From: a bacterium
GTDB taxonomy: Bacteria > Electryoneota > RPQS01 > DYHQ01
DNA: 64,000 nt
Direction of reading: 5' to 3'
Assembly (NCBI GenBank): GCA_030622545.1
Contig: JAUXGA010000013.1
Location: 17,871 to 81,870 of the forward strand
Every line of letters starts with the position of its first letter. Positions within the stretch are counted from its first letter, which is position 1. Below the pieces are notes generated by a model. That model did no database searches and was not told the DNA's origin. It saw only the letters and a list, made by a program, of their open reading frames with translations. Below, piece after piece: positions 34,459-44,075 of the stretch. A program made the translations under genes and the position numbers.

Positions 34459-36696
34459 ATGAGATATTTTTCCTTACGCCTTTTCATCCTTGCTCTTCTC
34501 ATCATAGGCATGATAACCGCTGCTGTTGCGGTGGCACGTACTGTGGCCGATAGGAGCGGAAAGGGCGATCCAACTATTCAAGTAGCGGATCCCGAGTCAC
34601 GCAAGTCAATGATCATGCACGATGTCGGAAACGTGCGAATGGCGCTCGCGAACTGGGGAGAACAGGGAAATCCGGATGGTGTGGTGGGCTTCAAGGGATT
34701 TGAATTCCCCATCAATTCCGGCAACGATTTCCTTTTTTCCGCCGGAGTCTGGATTGGAGCCATTCTTAATGATGAACGGCTCGTTTCGACGGCAACCGAC
34801 GGTGATAACGGCACCAACGAGTTTTATCCCGTGCATATTGGAACTTATCCAGCGGCAAACGCTGGAGATTTCGGAGACTGGATTGTGTCATCCACCAATT
34901 TGGAAGAACTGAGTGGTCGGTTCTATGTGAAAGGCGCCAAAGAGGTGGATGACGACGGAGACTGGACCATTGCGGATGATTTGGATGGCGACGGAAAGCC
35001 ATCCTCCGACTGGGACGGAGACAGCTTAGATGCCAATGGCGACGGCAATCCTAAGTATGACCCGGAACCTCATATTGACGAGGATCCTGCCGGCGATATC
35101 TCCAGCGACTATATCGACAACGACTTCGACGGTCTAGTTGATATGGAAGACCCCGATTTCGACGGCGATGCCAATCCCGGAAGTCTGGATGATGACGGCG
35201 ACGGCCTGTTCGATGAAGACGGCGCGTCGCGAGGTGTTCAGGAATACTTCTGCATCTATCAAGATGACATCGAGGACACCTATGTCGGCAGTCCAGACGC
35301 TGATGGACATACGCCTCTTAAAATTCAGGTTTCACAGCGAACTTACGCCTACCCGGAAGAATACGCGGCGGATTTCATCCTGTTGGATTTCACAATCCGC
35401 AACATCGGGCAATTGACATTGCATGATGTCTTTATTGCCATGTTCTCGGATCCTGATATCGGAGCGCGTGGTGAAGGCGGTGACGCTGCTTCCCTCGATG
35501 ACTTCAACTACTATGACGCCGAGCGGCTCATGATGGTCCAGTACGACGATCCGAATGACTATGACGGGGCTGGCCCGGGGGTATTCGCCATTCGCGTTGT
35601 ACAAACGCCGGTGCCGTTGGAGGACCTCAAGATAACCTTTGCCAATTTCGAGCGAACTTCCGGTGGCGATCCCGACTTGAATATCGACAAATACAACCTT
35701 ATCTCTTCCGGTACAATTGCACCTCCGACGGAAGAAATGGGGGACTGGCGTATGCTTCTCGGTTTCGGTCCGGCTGAAGGTGAGTTTGCAATTGCTCCAG
35801 GTGAAGAATTGCCCATCACGCTCGCCTTCATCGCCGGAGATGACACGGCCGACGTTTCGAAAAATGCGGACTGGGCTCTGCGCTTGTTCCTTAATGATTT
35901 CCAGGGTCCATCAGCGCCGAACGCACCCTCTTTTTCGGTGACTCCGTATTCCGACCACGTCCGTATTTCGTGGCGACCTAATGCAGAAACATCCATTGAT
36001 CCGATTACCCAGGAAATGGATTTCGAGGGCTACACCATCGAACGCTCGTACAATCAGCAGGACTGGCATACGCTGGCTTATTACGATTTGATCGATACGC
36101 TTGAAGGTGAGTTCGAATGGCAGAATTACAATCTTGGGATGCCGACGGATTGCACTTGGTTTGAGGATGCTCATTTTGAATACTACTTCGATGATACGGA
36201 TCTCATTCCGGGGCATACGTACTACTATGTCGTCCGAGCCTTCGATAAAGGTGTTGAGGGCGCCGGTATTCTGATTTCATCCCGCACGGGGAATTATCTC
36301 GAAGCTCAAACGGTCTTGAACGAAGAAACGGGAGCGCCTGAGGAACTGGCAGATGTTTATGTGTACCCCAATCCGTATAAAGGTGCCCATAAGGGTGAGG
36401 CCGGTGGTGAAGTCAACCCGTCAAAGGGATTGATTGAGTATCCCCGCAAACTCTATTTCAAAAATCTCCCGGCCAACTCCATAGTGGGACAATGCAAGAT
36501 TCAGATTTTCTCACTCGCCGGCGATCATCTAGCCACCCTCGATCATCACAACGGAACGGACCAGACGACGTGGAACCTCATTACAAAGAATAAACAGGAA
36601 ATCGTGAGCGGCATCTATCTCTACACGGTAGAGTACAAGAAGCCCGGGAGCGGCTCGTGGGACCGCTACGTGGACAAGTTTGTCGTCATTAAGTAA
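34459..36696 (+). CDS. Secreted protein with calcium-type Asp-rich repeats, Fn3-like domain and C-terminal sorting domain
   Basis: A 745-residue protein with a signal sequence or membrane anchor (residues 5-26) and GGAG before the ATG. Residues 163-254 are an Asp-rich run of dockerin/thrombospondin-3-like loops (DLDGDGKPSSD, DANGDGNPKYD, NDFDGLVDMED, DDDGDGLFDED). A beta-sandwich follows, then a fibronectin III-like unit (about 490-610, VRISWRPNAE to YYYVVRAFDKG). The end (VYPNPYKGAH to VDKFVVIK) is a FlgD/T9SS-like sorting domain. I do not recognise a named family. The Asp-rich motifs resemble those in the receptor encoded just upstream, which suggests a shared calcium-dependent surface complex; that is inference. 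Confidence 0.72.
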   Translation: MRYFSLRLFILALLIIGMITAAVAVARTVADRSGKGDPTIQVADPESRKSMIMHDVGNVRMALANWGEQGNPDGVVGFKGFEFPINSGNDFLFSAGVWIGAILNDERLVSTATDGDNGTNEFYPVHIGTYPAANAGDFGDWIVSSTNLEELSGRFYVKGAKEVDDDGDWTIADDLDGDGKPSSDWDGDSLDANGDGNPKYDPEPHIDEDPAGDISSDYIDNDFDGLVDMEDPDFDGDANPGSLDDDGDGLFDEDGASRGVQEYFCIYQDDIEDTYVGSPDADGHTPLKIQVSQRTYAYPEEYAADFILLDFTIRNIGQLTLHDVFIAMFSDPDIGARGEGGDAASLDDFNYYDAERLMMVQYDDPNDYDGAGPGVFAIRVVQTPVPLEDLKITFANFERTSGGDPDLNIDKYNLISSGTIAPPTEEMGDWRMLLGFGPAEGEFAIAPGEELPITLAFIAGDDTADVSKNADWALRLFLNDFQGPSAPNAPSFSVTPYSDHVRISWRPNAETSIDPITQEMDFEGYTIERSYNQQDWHTLAYYDLIDTLEGEFEWQNYNLGMPTDCTWFEDAHFEYYFDDTDLIPGHTYYYVVRAFDKGVEGAGILISSRTGNYLEAQTVLNEETGAPEELADVYVYPNPYKGAHKGEAGGEVNPSKGLIEYPRKLYFKNLPANSIVGQCKIQIFSLAGDHLATLDHHNGTDQTTWNLITKNKQEIVSGIYLYTVEYKKPGSGSWDRYVDKFVVIK

Positions 36697-36747
36697 AAAG
36701 GACTTGCCGACGATGAAGCGAAAGTCCCGATGAGAGGAGAACCTTCC

Positions 36748-37545
36748 ATGAAAACCATACACCTTATCTTTTTGATTCTTCTGACTGCGGTACTTGTATC
36801 CGGCTGTGCAGACCCCCGGACACCCCCTCCGGTTACTCCGGAGCCCACCTATACGGAAACGCTGCTGCTCTGGGATGATATCGAGTCGGGGGATGTGCCT
36901 CAAAGCGCTACCTTTACCGTAAAGCGAGAGCTTGTCTCCGCTCGCCTGACCGTTGCAGGCTACATCACACCCGACGATGATATTCTGTGGATGGAAGCCG
37001 TCATAAACGATTCCATCCCTCCGATAGCAGACGAAATAACGGGTTATCATATTGCAATTGAAGATTTAGGACCCGAAGAAGATTGGACTATAGAAGACAG
37101 CATCACTGCCGCGGCTCTTCAAGATAGCATACAGTGGGCAACTGATGATACCACCGCAATGGGAGTTCGACGTGATTCCCTCACGCTTGTTGTGGACGAT
37201 CGTTTCACATTGGCTCTCTGGCTGGATGAGCCTGCGGCTGATACCACAGCAAAATACCCTGAGGCCATCTACACTGATGAAGCCGGTACCTTAAGTGGAC
37301 AACATTTCTATTTAAGTCCGACAGATTCAGCGTCATGGAAAAAAGCCCGCTCCTTCCAGATGCTCTTGCGGCAATGGACGGCGGCTGACCCTGCAAACGT
37401 AGGACGTCCGATTGAAGTCAACTGGCTTGCGGAGCTGTCGTCAGGAGAGCAACCGAGCGATCATACTGTTCGAGTCAAACTCACGGGAATAGATTCCCGC
37501 ATTATAGGAACCATCGTGCTTGTTTATAGAGAGAGCGAAATATGA
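36748..37545 (+). CDS. Predicted lipoprotein of unknown function
   Basis: A 265-residue protein. The ATG at 36748 follows GAGGAG and begins a lipoprotein signal (MKTIHLIFLILLTAVLVSGC, lipobox LVSGC, lipidated C20). A proline-rich linker (RTPPPVTPEPTY) follows, then a beta-rich acidic body with no recognised domain. It sits between the Asp-rich secreted protein and a PorV-like barrel, and its stop overlaps the barrel gene start by four bases, so the two are probably made together. Residue +2 after the cysteine is alanine, which favours the outer membrane under E. coli rules; whether these apply here is unknown. Confidence 0.68.
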   Translation: MKTIHLIFLILLTAVLVSGCADPRTPPPVTPEPTYTETLLLWDDIESGDVPQSATFTVKRELVSARLTVAGYITPDDDILWMEAVINDSIPPIADEITGYHIAIEDLGPEEDWTIEDSITAAALQDSIQWATDDTTAMGVRRDSLTLVVDDRFTLALWLDEPAADTTAKYPEAIYTDEAGTLSGQHFYLSPTDSASWKKARSFQMLLRQWTAADPANVGRPIEVNWLAELSSGEQPSDHTVRVKLTGIDSRIIGTIVLVYRESEI

Positions 37546-38597
37546 GCCACTCACATTCGCACTGGAAAGGTTTTTTTGTCTTTCCAACGATGCTTATCAT
37601 CCTCATCACCGCCTTTGCCCCTCCCGCACTTGCTCTGGAGAAAGTCGGAACGACCTCCATTCAGGTGTTAAAAATTCCGGTGGGTGTGCGAGGCGTCGGG
37701 ATGGGGAATGCGCAAGTCGCTTCTTGTCGAGATGCGTCTTCAATTTTCTGGAATCCCGCCGGGTTGGTACACGTGGAACAGTGTGAAGCGGTTGCCGCGC
37801 AAATCAACATGCCCGCCGACATCCAGCTTAATACGTTCGCCTTCGCTCACAACTTCGGCGCAAAAGGAGCGGTGTCCCTCCATATTGTTAACCTGTACAC
37901 CGGGGACATGAAAGTTCGTACTTTTGAGCGTCCAGAGGGAACCGGCGAGTATTTTAATGCCTACGATTTCATTCTGGGAGGAAGTTATGCGCGCCGCTTG
38001 ACTGACCGTTTCTCCCTCGGAGGGAATCTTCGCTATCTCAGATCCGGATTGGAAAACTCTACGTATAACGGTTTATCTGTTGATCTGGGAACTCTTTACC
38101 AGACCGGTTTGCGATCACTCGTCTTAGGAATGTCGATCCAGAATCTGGGACCGAATGTCACCTATTCCGGCGACTACTCAGACTACCGAAATGAAACCAA
38201 GAGCGGCGGCCTCCTTGAAGTCGGCTATGAAGACGCTGCGCTTCCAACGATGTTCCGACTGGGAGTGTCGGCTGACTTCTTTGAGATGATCAACGTAGAG
38301 CCCGATGAAAAACATGCGGCGACAATCGCGGTTGAAATGAATCACCCGAATGACAATCGCGAACGTTTGAATATCGGCGGGGAATATATCTGGAATAAAA
38401 TCCTCGCACTCAGGCTGGGCGGCAAGTTCGCCTATGATACAGAAAGCTTTGCGGCTGGACTGGGATTGAATATTCCCCTAAGTCCTAACAATTATTTCAC
38501 GTTTGATTACGCCTACTCTCATTTCGGTGACATCACAGACGCCGTGGACGAGTTCATGATGCAGCCGCATCGTTTTTCATTGGGATTCGCCTGGTAG
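37542..38597 (+). CDS. PorV/PorQ-like outer-membrane barrel (UPF0164), second copy
   Basis: A 351-residue barrel with a signal peptide ending near ALALE (about residue 32). The N-terminal block PVGVRGVGMGNAQVASCRDASSIFWNPAGL is spread over the first strand and matches the PorV/UPF0164 hallmark (GMG, then A/S and WNPAGL). The rest alternates short strands and ends in RFSLGFAW. It is a paralogue of the porV at 7895. As part of a receptor cluster rather than next to porU, it could carry dedicated cargo such as the secreted protein encoded two genes upstream. It overlaps the preceding lipoprotein gene by ATGA. Confidence 0.78.
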   Translation: MSHSHSHWKGFFVFPTMLIILITAFAPPALALEKVGTTSIQVLKIPVGVRGVGMGNAQVASCRDASSIFWNPAGLVHVEQCEAVAAQINMPADIQLNTFAFAHNFGAKGAVSLHIVNLYTGDMKVRTFERPEGTGEYFNAYDFILGGSYARRLTDRFSLGGNLRYLRSGLENSTYNGLSVDLGTLYQTGLRSLVLGMSIQNLGPNVTYSGDYSDYRNETKSGGLLEVGYEDAALPTMFRLGVSADFFEMINVEPDEKHAATIAVEMNHPNDNRERLNIGGEYIWNKILALRLGGKFAYDTESFAAGLGLNIPLSPNNYFTFDYAYSHFGDITDAVDEFMMQPHRFSLGFAW

Positions 38598-38628
38598 GAG
38601 AATCATTTTTCTCAGAGGAGCCATTCAA

Positions 38629-40422
38629 ATGTTGAAAGATATTTTGCGGCTGAGCCTTTTAAGCCTCCTGCTCATCGCTTTCGCCGGGTGCGAAGTCAGT
38701 GATCCGGGAAGCGCTCTACCAAACCAGCCGCCGATAACACATCTCGTTCTCGCGCCGGTGGATTCGACGGAATTCAACCATTTTGCTCATCTGAAATGGT
38801 CCGGTACGGATCCCGATGGTGACATCAGCGGTTTTTGGATTTTAATTGACGCAGAAACGTTAATGTTTACCACAGCTTACGAGGACACGATTGCTTTCTA
38901 TGCGCCGGGAGACACGACCGTGCCGCACCGGGTTCAGGTGACAGCCGTGGATAATGACGGGCTTGTCGATCCATCGCCGCCCAGTCGCTTCTTCTACGCG
39001 ACGAACACGCGACCTGCATTGGCTTTCGGTTCAGAAAGTCTGGAGGACGGAGCTGAAACAGGAAGAGGGTTTGCAATTGAGCTTGAAGGGGAGGATCTTA
39101 ATCCCTCCTCTCTCTACTACTCTATTGCTATCGATGATTCTCTAACCGGATGGCAACCTTGGTCGGCGCACTCAACATTCCTGTTCTGTGACAAGAGTCT
39201 CGAGTTCCTGCCGTGCACGACTGCCACATGGCAGGATGTTCCCTGCACAGCTACGCTCATCGATAAAAATATCCTGACGCCCGGCGAACACACTATCTAT
39301 GCTCGCGTGAAAGACGCGGGCGAAGCACTGGGAACCGACATGGTTTCGGTGGATTTCACGGTTGTTGAAGGTGTGCGCCCTGCCATGGACACAGTTGTTA
39401 CCGGAGTTTATGGCGCAGATGATTTTTATCTCGACGGCTCTGTCTTTTATCGAACCAACCGAGAAACGCAGATTACTTTCAGCGCTACCGCTGGTGGTTC
39501 TGGACAGATTAATGCTTACCGCTACCATCTCGGCGAAGGAACCTTCACCAGCGAGGATCCGTGGCAGGAAGAAGCGGAAATCGTGCTTCTGAACGCTCCT
39601 TCGGGAGAGTATGCGTTCCAGATTATGGCTCGTGACGTCGCGGGACAGTTCAGTGACACGATTGCTTACAGCATCTATATTCTCGAACCGGAATTCACAG
39701 ACAGTATTCTGATTGTTGACGAAACCCGAGACGGAACCGGTAACCCCGGCAGTCCTGATGATGAGCAGGCAGATAACTTCTATGCGAGCATAGTGGGCAG
39801 TCGCCCCTATGGCGAGATAGACTACGCCACTCACCAGGTGGGGGGCGTGAGCTACTTGTCACCGCTGGATGTTTATCATTTCGGCCTGATTATCTATCAC
39901 ACCGATGATCGAGCCAATTACAATCTTAACGCGAACAGAGGCATTCTGGCCGAATATATGGACCGGGGAGGCAAAGTCATTTTCAGCGGCTGGAATTTAC
40001 TGGAGCCCTTCGGGGTTAGCGGTCCCGATTCAGCTTATTATTCTGCAACGGGAGCAGAGCCTGCGCGATTTGCTTATAATTACTTGCGACTCTTCTACGC
40101 GAACCGAGCCAGCTGGCGCGAAGCCGAAGGTCTCACGGGCGTCGGCGGGTATCCGGATATCACGATAGACCCGGCTAAAGTCCCTTCAAGTTGGAACGGC
40201 ACGATTGACAAATGCTGGACCTTCAACAATCGAGGTGAAACCATCACTACGGGTACCTTTAACTCCGCTAATAGTGAATCCCAATTTCAGGGACGACACT
40301 GCGCCCATGTTTACCTCGGCCCCACCTACAGCGTTGCAGTTTTCGGCATTCCACTCTACTTCTGCGACGAAACGCAGGCGGGAGCCTTCATGGAGCAACT
40401 GCTGACGGAAATGAATCCGTAG
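38629..40422 (+). CDS. Large predicted lipoprotein with Fn3/Ig-like domains and a C-terminal GATase1-like domain
   Basis: A 597-residue lipoprotein (lipobox AFAGC, Cys21) with GGAG upstream of the ATG. Residues about 35-125 look like a fibronectin III or PKD-type unit (LKWSGTDPDGDISGFW, RVQVTAVDNDGLVDPSP). Two more beta domains follow. From about residue 360 the pattern DSILIVDETRDGTGNPGSPD, then DVYHFGLIIYHTDDR and EYMDRGGKVIFSGW, resembles the Rossmann-type class I glutamine amidotransferase fold seen in ThuA-like surface proteins, without the catalytic cysteine. It is the last gene of the plus-strand cluster. A role as a surface-bound component of the receptor system is possible but inferred. 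Confidence 0.68.
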   Translation: MLKDILRLSLLSLLLIAFAGCEVSDPGSALPNQPPITHLVLAPVDSTEFNHFAHLKWSGTDPDGDISGFWILIDAETLMFTTAYEDTIAFYAPGDTTVPHRVQVTAVDNDGLVDPSPPSRFFYATNTRPALAFGSESLEDGAETGRGFAIELEGEDLNPSSLYYSIAIDDSLTGWQPWSAHSTFLFCDKSLEFLPCTTATWQDVPCTATLIDKNILTPGEHTIYARVKDAGEALGTDMVSVDFTVVEGVRPAMDTVVTGVYGADDFYLDGSVFYRTNRETQITFSATAGGSGQINAYRYHLGEGTFTSEDPWQEEAEIVLLNAPSGEYAFQIMARDVAGQFSDTIAYSIYILEPEFTDSILIVDETRDGTGNPGSPDDEQADNFYASIVGSRPYGEIDYATHQVGGVSYLSPLDVYHFGLIIYHTDDRANYNLNANRGILAEYMDRGGKVIFSGWNLLEPFGVSGPDSAYYSATGAEPARFAYNYLRLFYANRASWREAEGLTGVGGYPDITIDPAKVPSSWNGTIDKCWTFNNRGETITTGTFNSANSESQFQGRHCAHVYLGPTYSVAVFGIPLYFCDETQAGAFMEQLLTEMNP

Positions 40423-40449
40423 CTTGACGCTATCATATATGAAAAGAAA

Positions 40450-40479
40450 AGAGGTTCCGATTTTGGAACCTCTTTTTTT
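40450..40479. terminator. Bidirectional intrinsic terminator
   Basis: AGAGGTTCC (40450-40458) pairs perfectly with GGAACCTCT (40465-40473) around a 6-base loop, followed by seven T residues on the plus strand. An A-rich tract on the left supplies the T run for the minus strand. It separates the convergent lipoprotein gene and nfnB. Confidence 0.92.
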
Positions 40480-40533
40480 ATTTCTATTGCGACCCAGCTC
40501 GGCGGGAATGCCGTATAGTTGAAGTTACATATT

Positions 40534-41985
40534 TCAGGCTTCCTGAGAAGGCCAGGACGTGTCTTCACCTGTCAGATAGGCGTGCATGGAACGCGCGGCC
40601 TGACGTCCGGCGCCCATCGCAAGAATCACTGTCGCCGCGCCTATGACAATATCTCCGCCTGCCCAAACACCTTTTTTCGATGTCTTACCGCTATCATTTT
40701 CCGCGGTGATATTCCCCCAGCGATTCGTCTTTAGTCCGGGCGTTGCCTGCGGAAGCAGTGGATTCGCTCCATTGCCAATCGAGACAATCACGGTATCACA
40801 TTCGATTTCGAATTCGGTTCCGGGAATCGGAATAGGTTTACGTCGTCCGGATGCATCCGGTTCACCCAATTCATAGCGAAGACATTCCATTGCCGTTACC
40901 CACCCATCATCGTTGCCGATAATCTTCGTGGGATTGGTAAGAATTTTGAATTCGATTCCTTCTTCCTCGGCGTGATGGATTTCCTCAATACGCGCGGGCA
41001 TCTCCTTATGTGAACGGCGATAAACAATGGTGACCTTCTCCGCTCCCAGCCGAAGCGCTGTGCGAGCCGCATCCATCGCAACGTTCCCGCCACCCAATAC
41101 ACAGACGAGTTTGGATCTCATAATCGGCGTGTCCGCTTTGGGAAACTCAAAAGCACGCATGAGATTTGAACGGGTCAGGTATTCGTTTGCCGAAAAGACG
41201 CCATTCAAATTCTCGCCGGGGATTCCCATGAAGTAAGGCAAGCCGGCTCCCGTTGCCACGAAAATGGCGTCATAGCCGTCGGCGAAAAGGTCGTCGACTG
41301 TCATCGTGCGGCCGATAACAGCGCTGGTAATGATTTCCACACCCAAGCTGGCGACATAATCTACTTCCGCCTGAACAATAGCTTTGGGCAGACGGAACTC
41401 GGGAATTCCATACACCAGAACACCGCCGGTCTTGTGCAAGGCTTCGAAAATGGTAACGGCGTGCCCTAACTTAATCAGGTCTCCGGCGACCGTTAATCCC
41501 GCCGGGCCGGCACCCACAACCGCCACGCGTTTGCCCGTCGATGGCGCGATTTCCGGTAATTCGATTAGATTATGTTCCCTCTCCCAATCCGCGGCAAACC
41601 TCTCCAAACGACCGATAGCGACCGGCTCTCCTTTGATACCTGTAACACACACAATTTCGCATTGGTCTTCCTGAGGGCACACGCGACCGCAGATTGCAGG
41701 CAAGGCGTTGTCCTCTTTCAGTTTTCGAGCGGCAGCCGCAAATTCCCGCTCTGCGATTAACTTAATGAACGCCGGAATATCGATTTCCACCGGACACCCA
41801 TCAACGCATTTAGGCTTCTTGCATTGAATACAGCGGGTCGCCTCCACGACCGCCACATCCGGCGAATAACCATAAGGAACTTCCTGGAAGTTATACCTCC
41901 GCTCTTCCGGAGGCTGTTCAGGCATCGGCTGGCGAGGAACTTTCGGTTTCTTTGGGGGAGGTTTCGGCTTCGTGGCTTCACTCAT
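40534..41985 (-). CDS. nfnB: NADH-dependent reduced ferredoxin:NADP+ oxidoreductase subunit B / GltA-like
   Basis: A 483-residue flavoprotein of the glutamate synthase small-subunit family. The ATG at 41985 lies in an ATGA overlap with nfnA and has GGAGGAGG upstream. The N-terminus holds two [4Fe-4S] sites: C52, C55, C60 and C64 in TRCIQCKKPKCVDGCP, then AICGRVCPQEDQCEIVCV. FAD binding is at GAGPAGLTVAGDL and NADP binding at CVLGGGNVAMDAARTA. With NfnA it forms an electron-bifurcating complex that couples NADH and reduced ferredoxin to NADP+ reduction. GltA acting with glutamate synthase is the alternative, but the nfnA neighbour and ferredoxin-producing operon favour Nfn. Confidence 0.9.
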   Translation of the reverse strand: MSEATKPKPPPKKPKVPRQPMPEQPPEERRYNFQEVPYGYSPDVAVVEATRCIQCKKPKCVDGCPVEIDIPAFIKLIAEREFAAAARKLKEDNALPAICGRVCPQEDQCEIVCVTGIKGEPVAIGRLERFAADWEREHNLIELPEIAPSTGKRVAVVGAGPAGLTVAGDLIKLGHAVTIFEALHKTGGVLVYGIPEFRLPKAIVQAEVDYVASLGVEIITSAVIGRTMTVDDLFADGYDAIFVATGAGLPYFMGIPGENLNGVFSANEYLTRSNLMRAFEFPKADTPIMRSKLVCVLGGGNVAMDAARTALRLGAEKVTIVYRRSHKEMPARIEEIHHAEEEGIEFKILTNPTKIIGNDDGWVTAMECLRYELGEPDASGRRKPIPIPGTEFEIECDTVIVSIGNGANPLLPQATPGLKTNRWGNITAENDSGKTSKKGVWAGGDIVIGAATVILAMGAGRQAARSMHAYLTGEDTSWPSQEA

Positions 41986-42836
41986 GAGCGGCTTGCCTCC
42001 TCCAAACGACACTGATGTTCTTTCCAGTGTTCGATTGCTTCTTTTTCCATCGTATGATAAGCCTTAAGTCGCTGTGTCAGCTCATCAAAATCAACTTCGT
42101 GGCCGTCGAAATCCGGGCCGTCAACGCAGACAAACCGCGTTTTGCCACCCACCGTTACTCGACACGCTCCGCACATCCCTGTTCCATCCACCATAATGGA
42201 ATTCAGCGATACTTCTGTGGGAATAGCATATTTCCGTGTCGCATTGCAAACAGCTCGCATCATCGGAACAGGCCCCACAGCAAACACCCTATCCAGTTTC
42301 TCGCCGCGCTCCACAAGCTGCTCCAGCAGCCCGGTGACAAGCCCATGAAAACCGAACGAGCCGTCATCGGTGGAAATGAGCAGTTCATCGGATGTCTTGC
42401 GCATTTCATCTATGACAATCAACAGTTCTTTCGTTCGAGCTCCTACAATAGAAAACACTCGATTGCCGGCTTCTTTGCAGGCTTCGGCGACCGGCAGAAT
42501 TTCTCCCGTTCCGATGCCGCCTCCTATACATACGACAGTTCCGAAATTTTCTAAATGGGTGGGTTTTCCCAGAGGTCCAACAACATCGGCCAGAGTATCC
42601 CCGACTTTGAGCTGACCCATTTCCATCGTGGTCTTTCCCACTTCCTGATAAATCAGCCGTATCGTTCCCGCTTCGGTATCCGCACCAGCAATCGTCAGAG
42701 GAATACGTTCGGAGAATTCTCCGATGCGCACCATGACGAACTGGCCTGCTTTTCGGTTGCGAGCAATCAGCGGCGCTTCAATCAATATATCGCGCACCGC
42801 AGGAGCCAGAAGATTGTGAGAGGTTATTTTATACAT
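41982..42836 (-). CDS. nfnA: NADH-dependent reduced ferredoxin:NADP+ oxidoreductase subunit A
   Basis: A 284-residue flavoprotein like dihydroorotate dehydrogenase electron-transfer subunit PyrK and sulfide dehydrogenase SudB. FAD binding: RKAGQFVMVRI and RIPLTIAGAD. NAD binding: VVCIGGGIGTGEILPVA. A [2Fe-2S] cluster is bound near the C-terminus (DGTGMCGACRV, then RFVCVDGPDFDGHEVDF). This is the small partner of NfnB, which overlaps it by four bases. The pair should bifurcate electrons from NADPH to ferredoxin and NAD+ or run in reverse. Confidence 0.9.
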   Translation of the reverse strand: MYKITSHNLLAPAVRDILIEAPLIARNRKAGQFVMVRIGEFSERIPLTIAGADTEAGTIRLIYQEVGKTTMEMGQLKVGDTLADVVGPLGKPTHLENFGTVVCIGGGIGTGEILPVAEACKEAGNRVFSIVGARTKELLIVIDEMRKTSDELLISTDDGSFGFHGLVTGLLEQLVERGEKLDRVFAVGPVPMMRAVCNATRKYAIPTEVSLNSIMVDGTGMCGACRVTVGGKTRFVCVDGPDFDGHEVDFDELTQRLKAYHTMEKEAIEHWKEHQCRLEEASRS

Positions 42837-42860
42837 ATGACTGCTTGCGACTTTATATTT

Positions 42861-44075
42861 CTACACTTTTTCCTGAACGATGCGGCGCGTATCCTCGGCA
42901 ATCACGAGTTCCTCATTGGTAGGAATCACCAGAACTTTCACGCGTGATTTCGATGAACTGATGTCCGTATCCCCTTGAATGGGTTGACGATTCTTCGCCT
43001 TGTCGATGTCTACGCCCAAAAAAACAAGTGTATCGAGCGATTTCTCACGAACATAGTATGCGTTTTCACCAATGCCGCCGGTAAAAACGAGAACATCCAG
43101 CCCACCCAAGACTCCGGCATACGAAGCGATGTACTTTTTCAATCGATAGCAGAACAGGTCTATCGCTGTGCGTGCGCGTTCATTATCTTTCTCGGCCTCT
43201 TCCCATATCTCGCGCATGTCCGACGACACTCCCGACAGTCCGGCCAGACCGCTGTGCTTGTTCAGAAGAGCGTTCGCTTCGGCAAGGGTCAATTCCTCGC
43301 GACCCATGATATAGAGAATCGCGGAAGGATCTAAATCTCCAGATCGGGTGCCCATCACCAAACCTTCGACAGGAGTGAATCCCATCGAGGTGTCCACGGA
43401 AGCTCCCTTCTGCACTGCTGCAATCGAACACCCGTTTCCCATGTGGCAGGTGATGATTTTCAAATCTTCAACAGGTTTGCCGATGAAACGAGCCGCTTGA
43501 CGCGACACGTAATAGTGAGATGTTCCATGAAAACCATAGCGCCGGATGCCGTAGCGACGGTACAGAACATGCGGTAGTCCATAGAGAAATGCATACGGAG
43601 GAATCGTATGATGAAACGCCGTATCGAAAACAGCCACCTGCGGAACGCCCGGCAACAGGCGGCGACACGCTTCAATGCCTTTAATGTTGTGCGGATTGTG
43701 AAGCGGCGCCAGTTCGATACATTCGCGCAGCTTCTCCATGACATCGGCGTCTATCTGCACGGATTCCGTCAGCGTTTCACCGCCATGAACAACACGATGT
43801 CCCACCGCCGCAATTTCGCCATAATCACGAATCACGCCGTGGCTTTTCGAGATAAGAATCGCCAGAATATATTCGATAGCGATTTGATGATCCAGAATCT
43901 CACCGGCGATTTTAACCCGGTCACCATCTTCGGCTCGCAGGTGATTTAGAATAGCGCCTCGAATTCCGATGCGTTCCACGGAACCCTTCGCTTTCATTTG
44001 TGGAGTCTTGTCCACGAATTCAAAAAGCTGGTATTTCACCGAGGAACTGCCACAATTTAGAACGAGGATTTTCAT
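42861..44075 (-). CDS. ackA: Acetate kinase
   Basis: A 404-residue enzyme that converts acetyl phosphate and ADP to acetate and ATP. Signature parts are MKILVLNCGSSSVKYQLFE, HRVVHGGE, FDTAFHHTIPPYAFLYGLP, CHMGNGCSIAAVQ and FTGGIGENA. Its start codon overlaps the stop of the hbd-like gene by four bases. Phosphotransacetylase is not in the window. It gives the operon a substrate-level phosphorylation step. Confidence 0.97.
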   Translation of the reverse strand: MKILVLNCGSSSVKYQLFEFVDKTPQMKAKGSVERIGIRGAILNHLRAEDGDRVKIAGEILDHQIAIEYILAILISKSHGVIRDYGEIAAVGHRVVHGGETLTESVQIDADVMEKLRECIELAPLHNPHNIKGIEACRRLLPGVPQVAVFDTAFHHTIPPYAFLYGLPHVLYRRYGIRRYGFHGTSHYYVSRQAARFIGKPVEDLKIITCHMGNGCSIAAVQKGASVDTSMGFTPVEGLVMGTRSGDLDPSAILYIMGREELTLAEANALLNKHSGLAGLSGVSSDMREIWEEAEKDNERARTAIDLFCYRLKKYIASYAGVLGGLDVLVFTGGIGENAYYVREKSLDTLVFLGVDIDKAKNRQPIQGDTDISSSKSRVKVLVIPTNEELVIAEDTRRIVQEKV

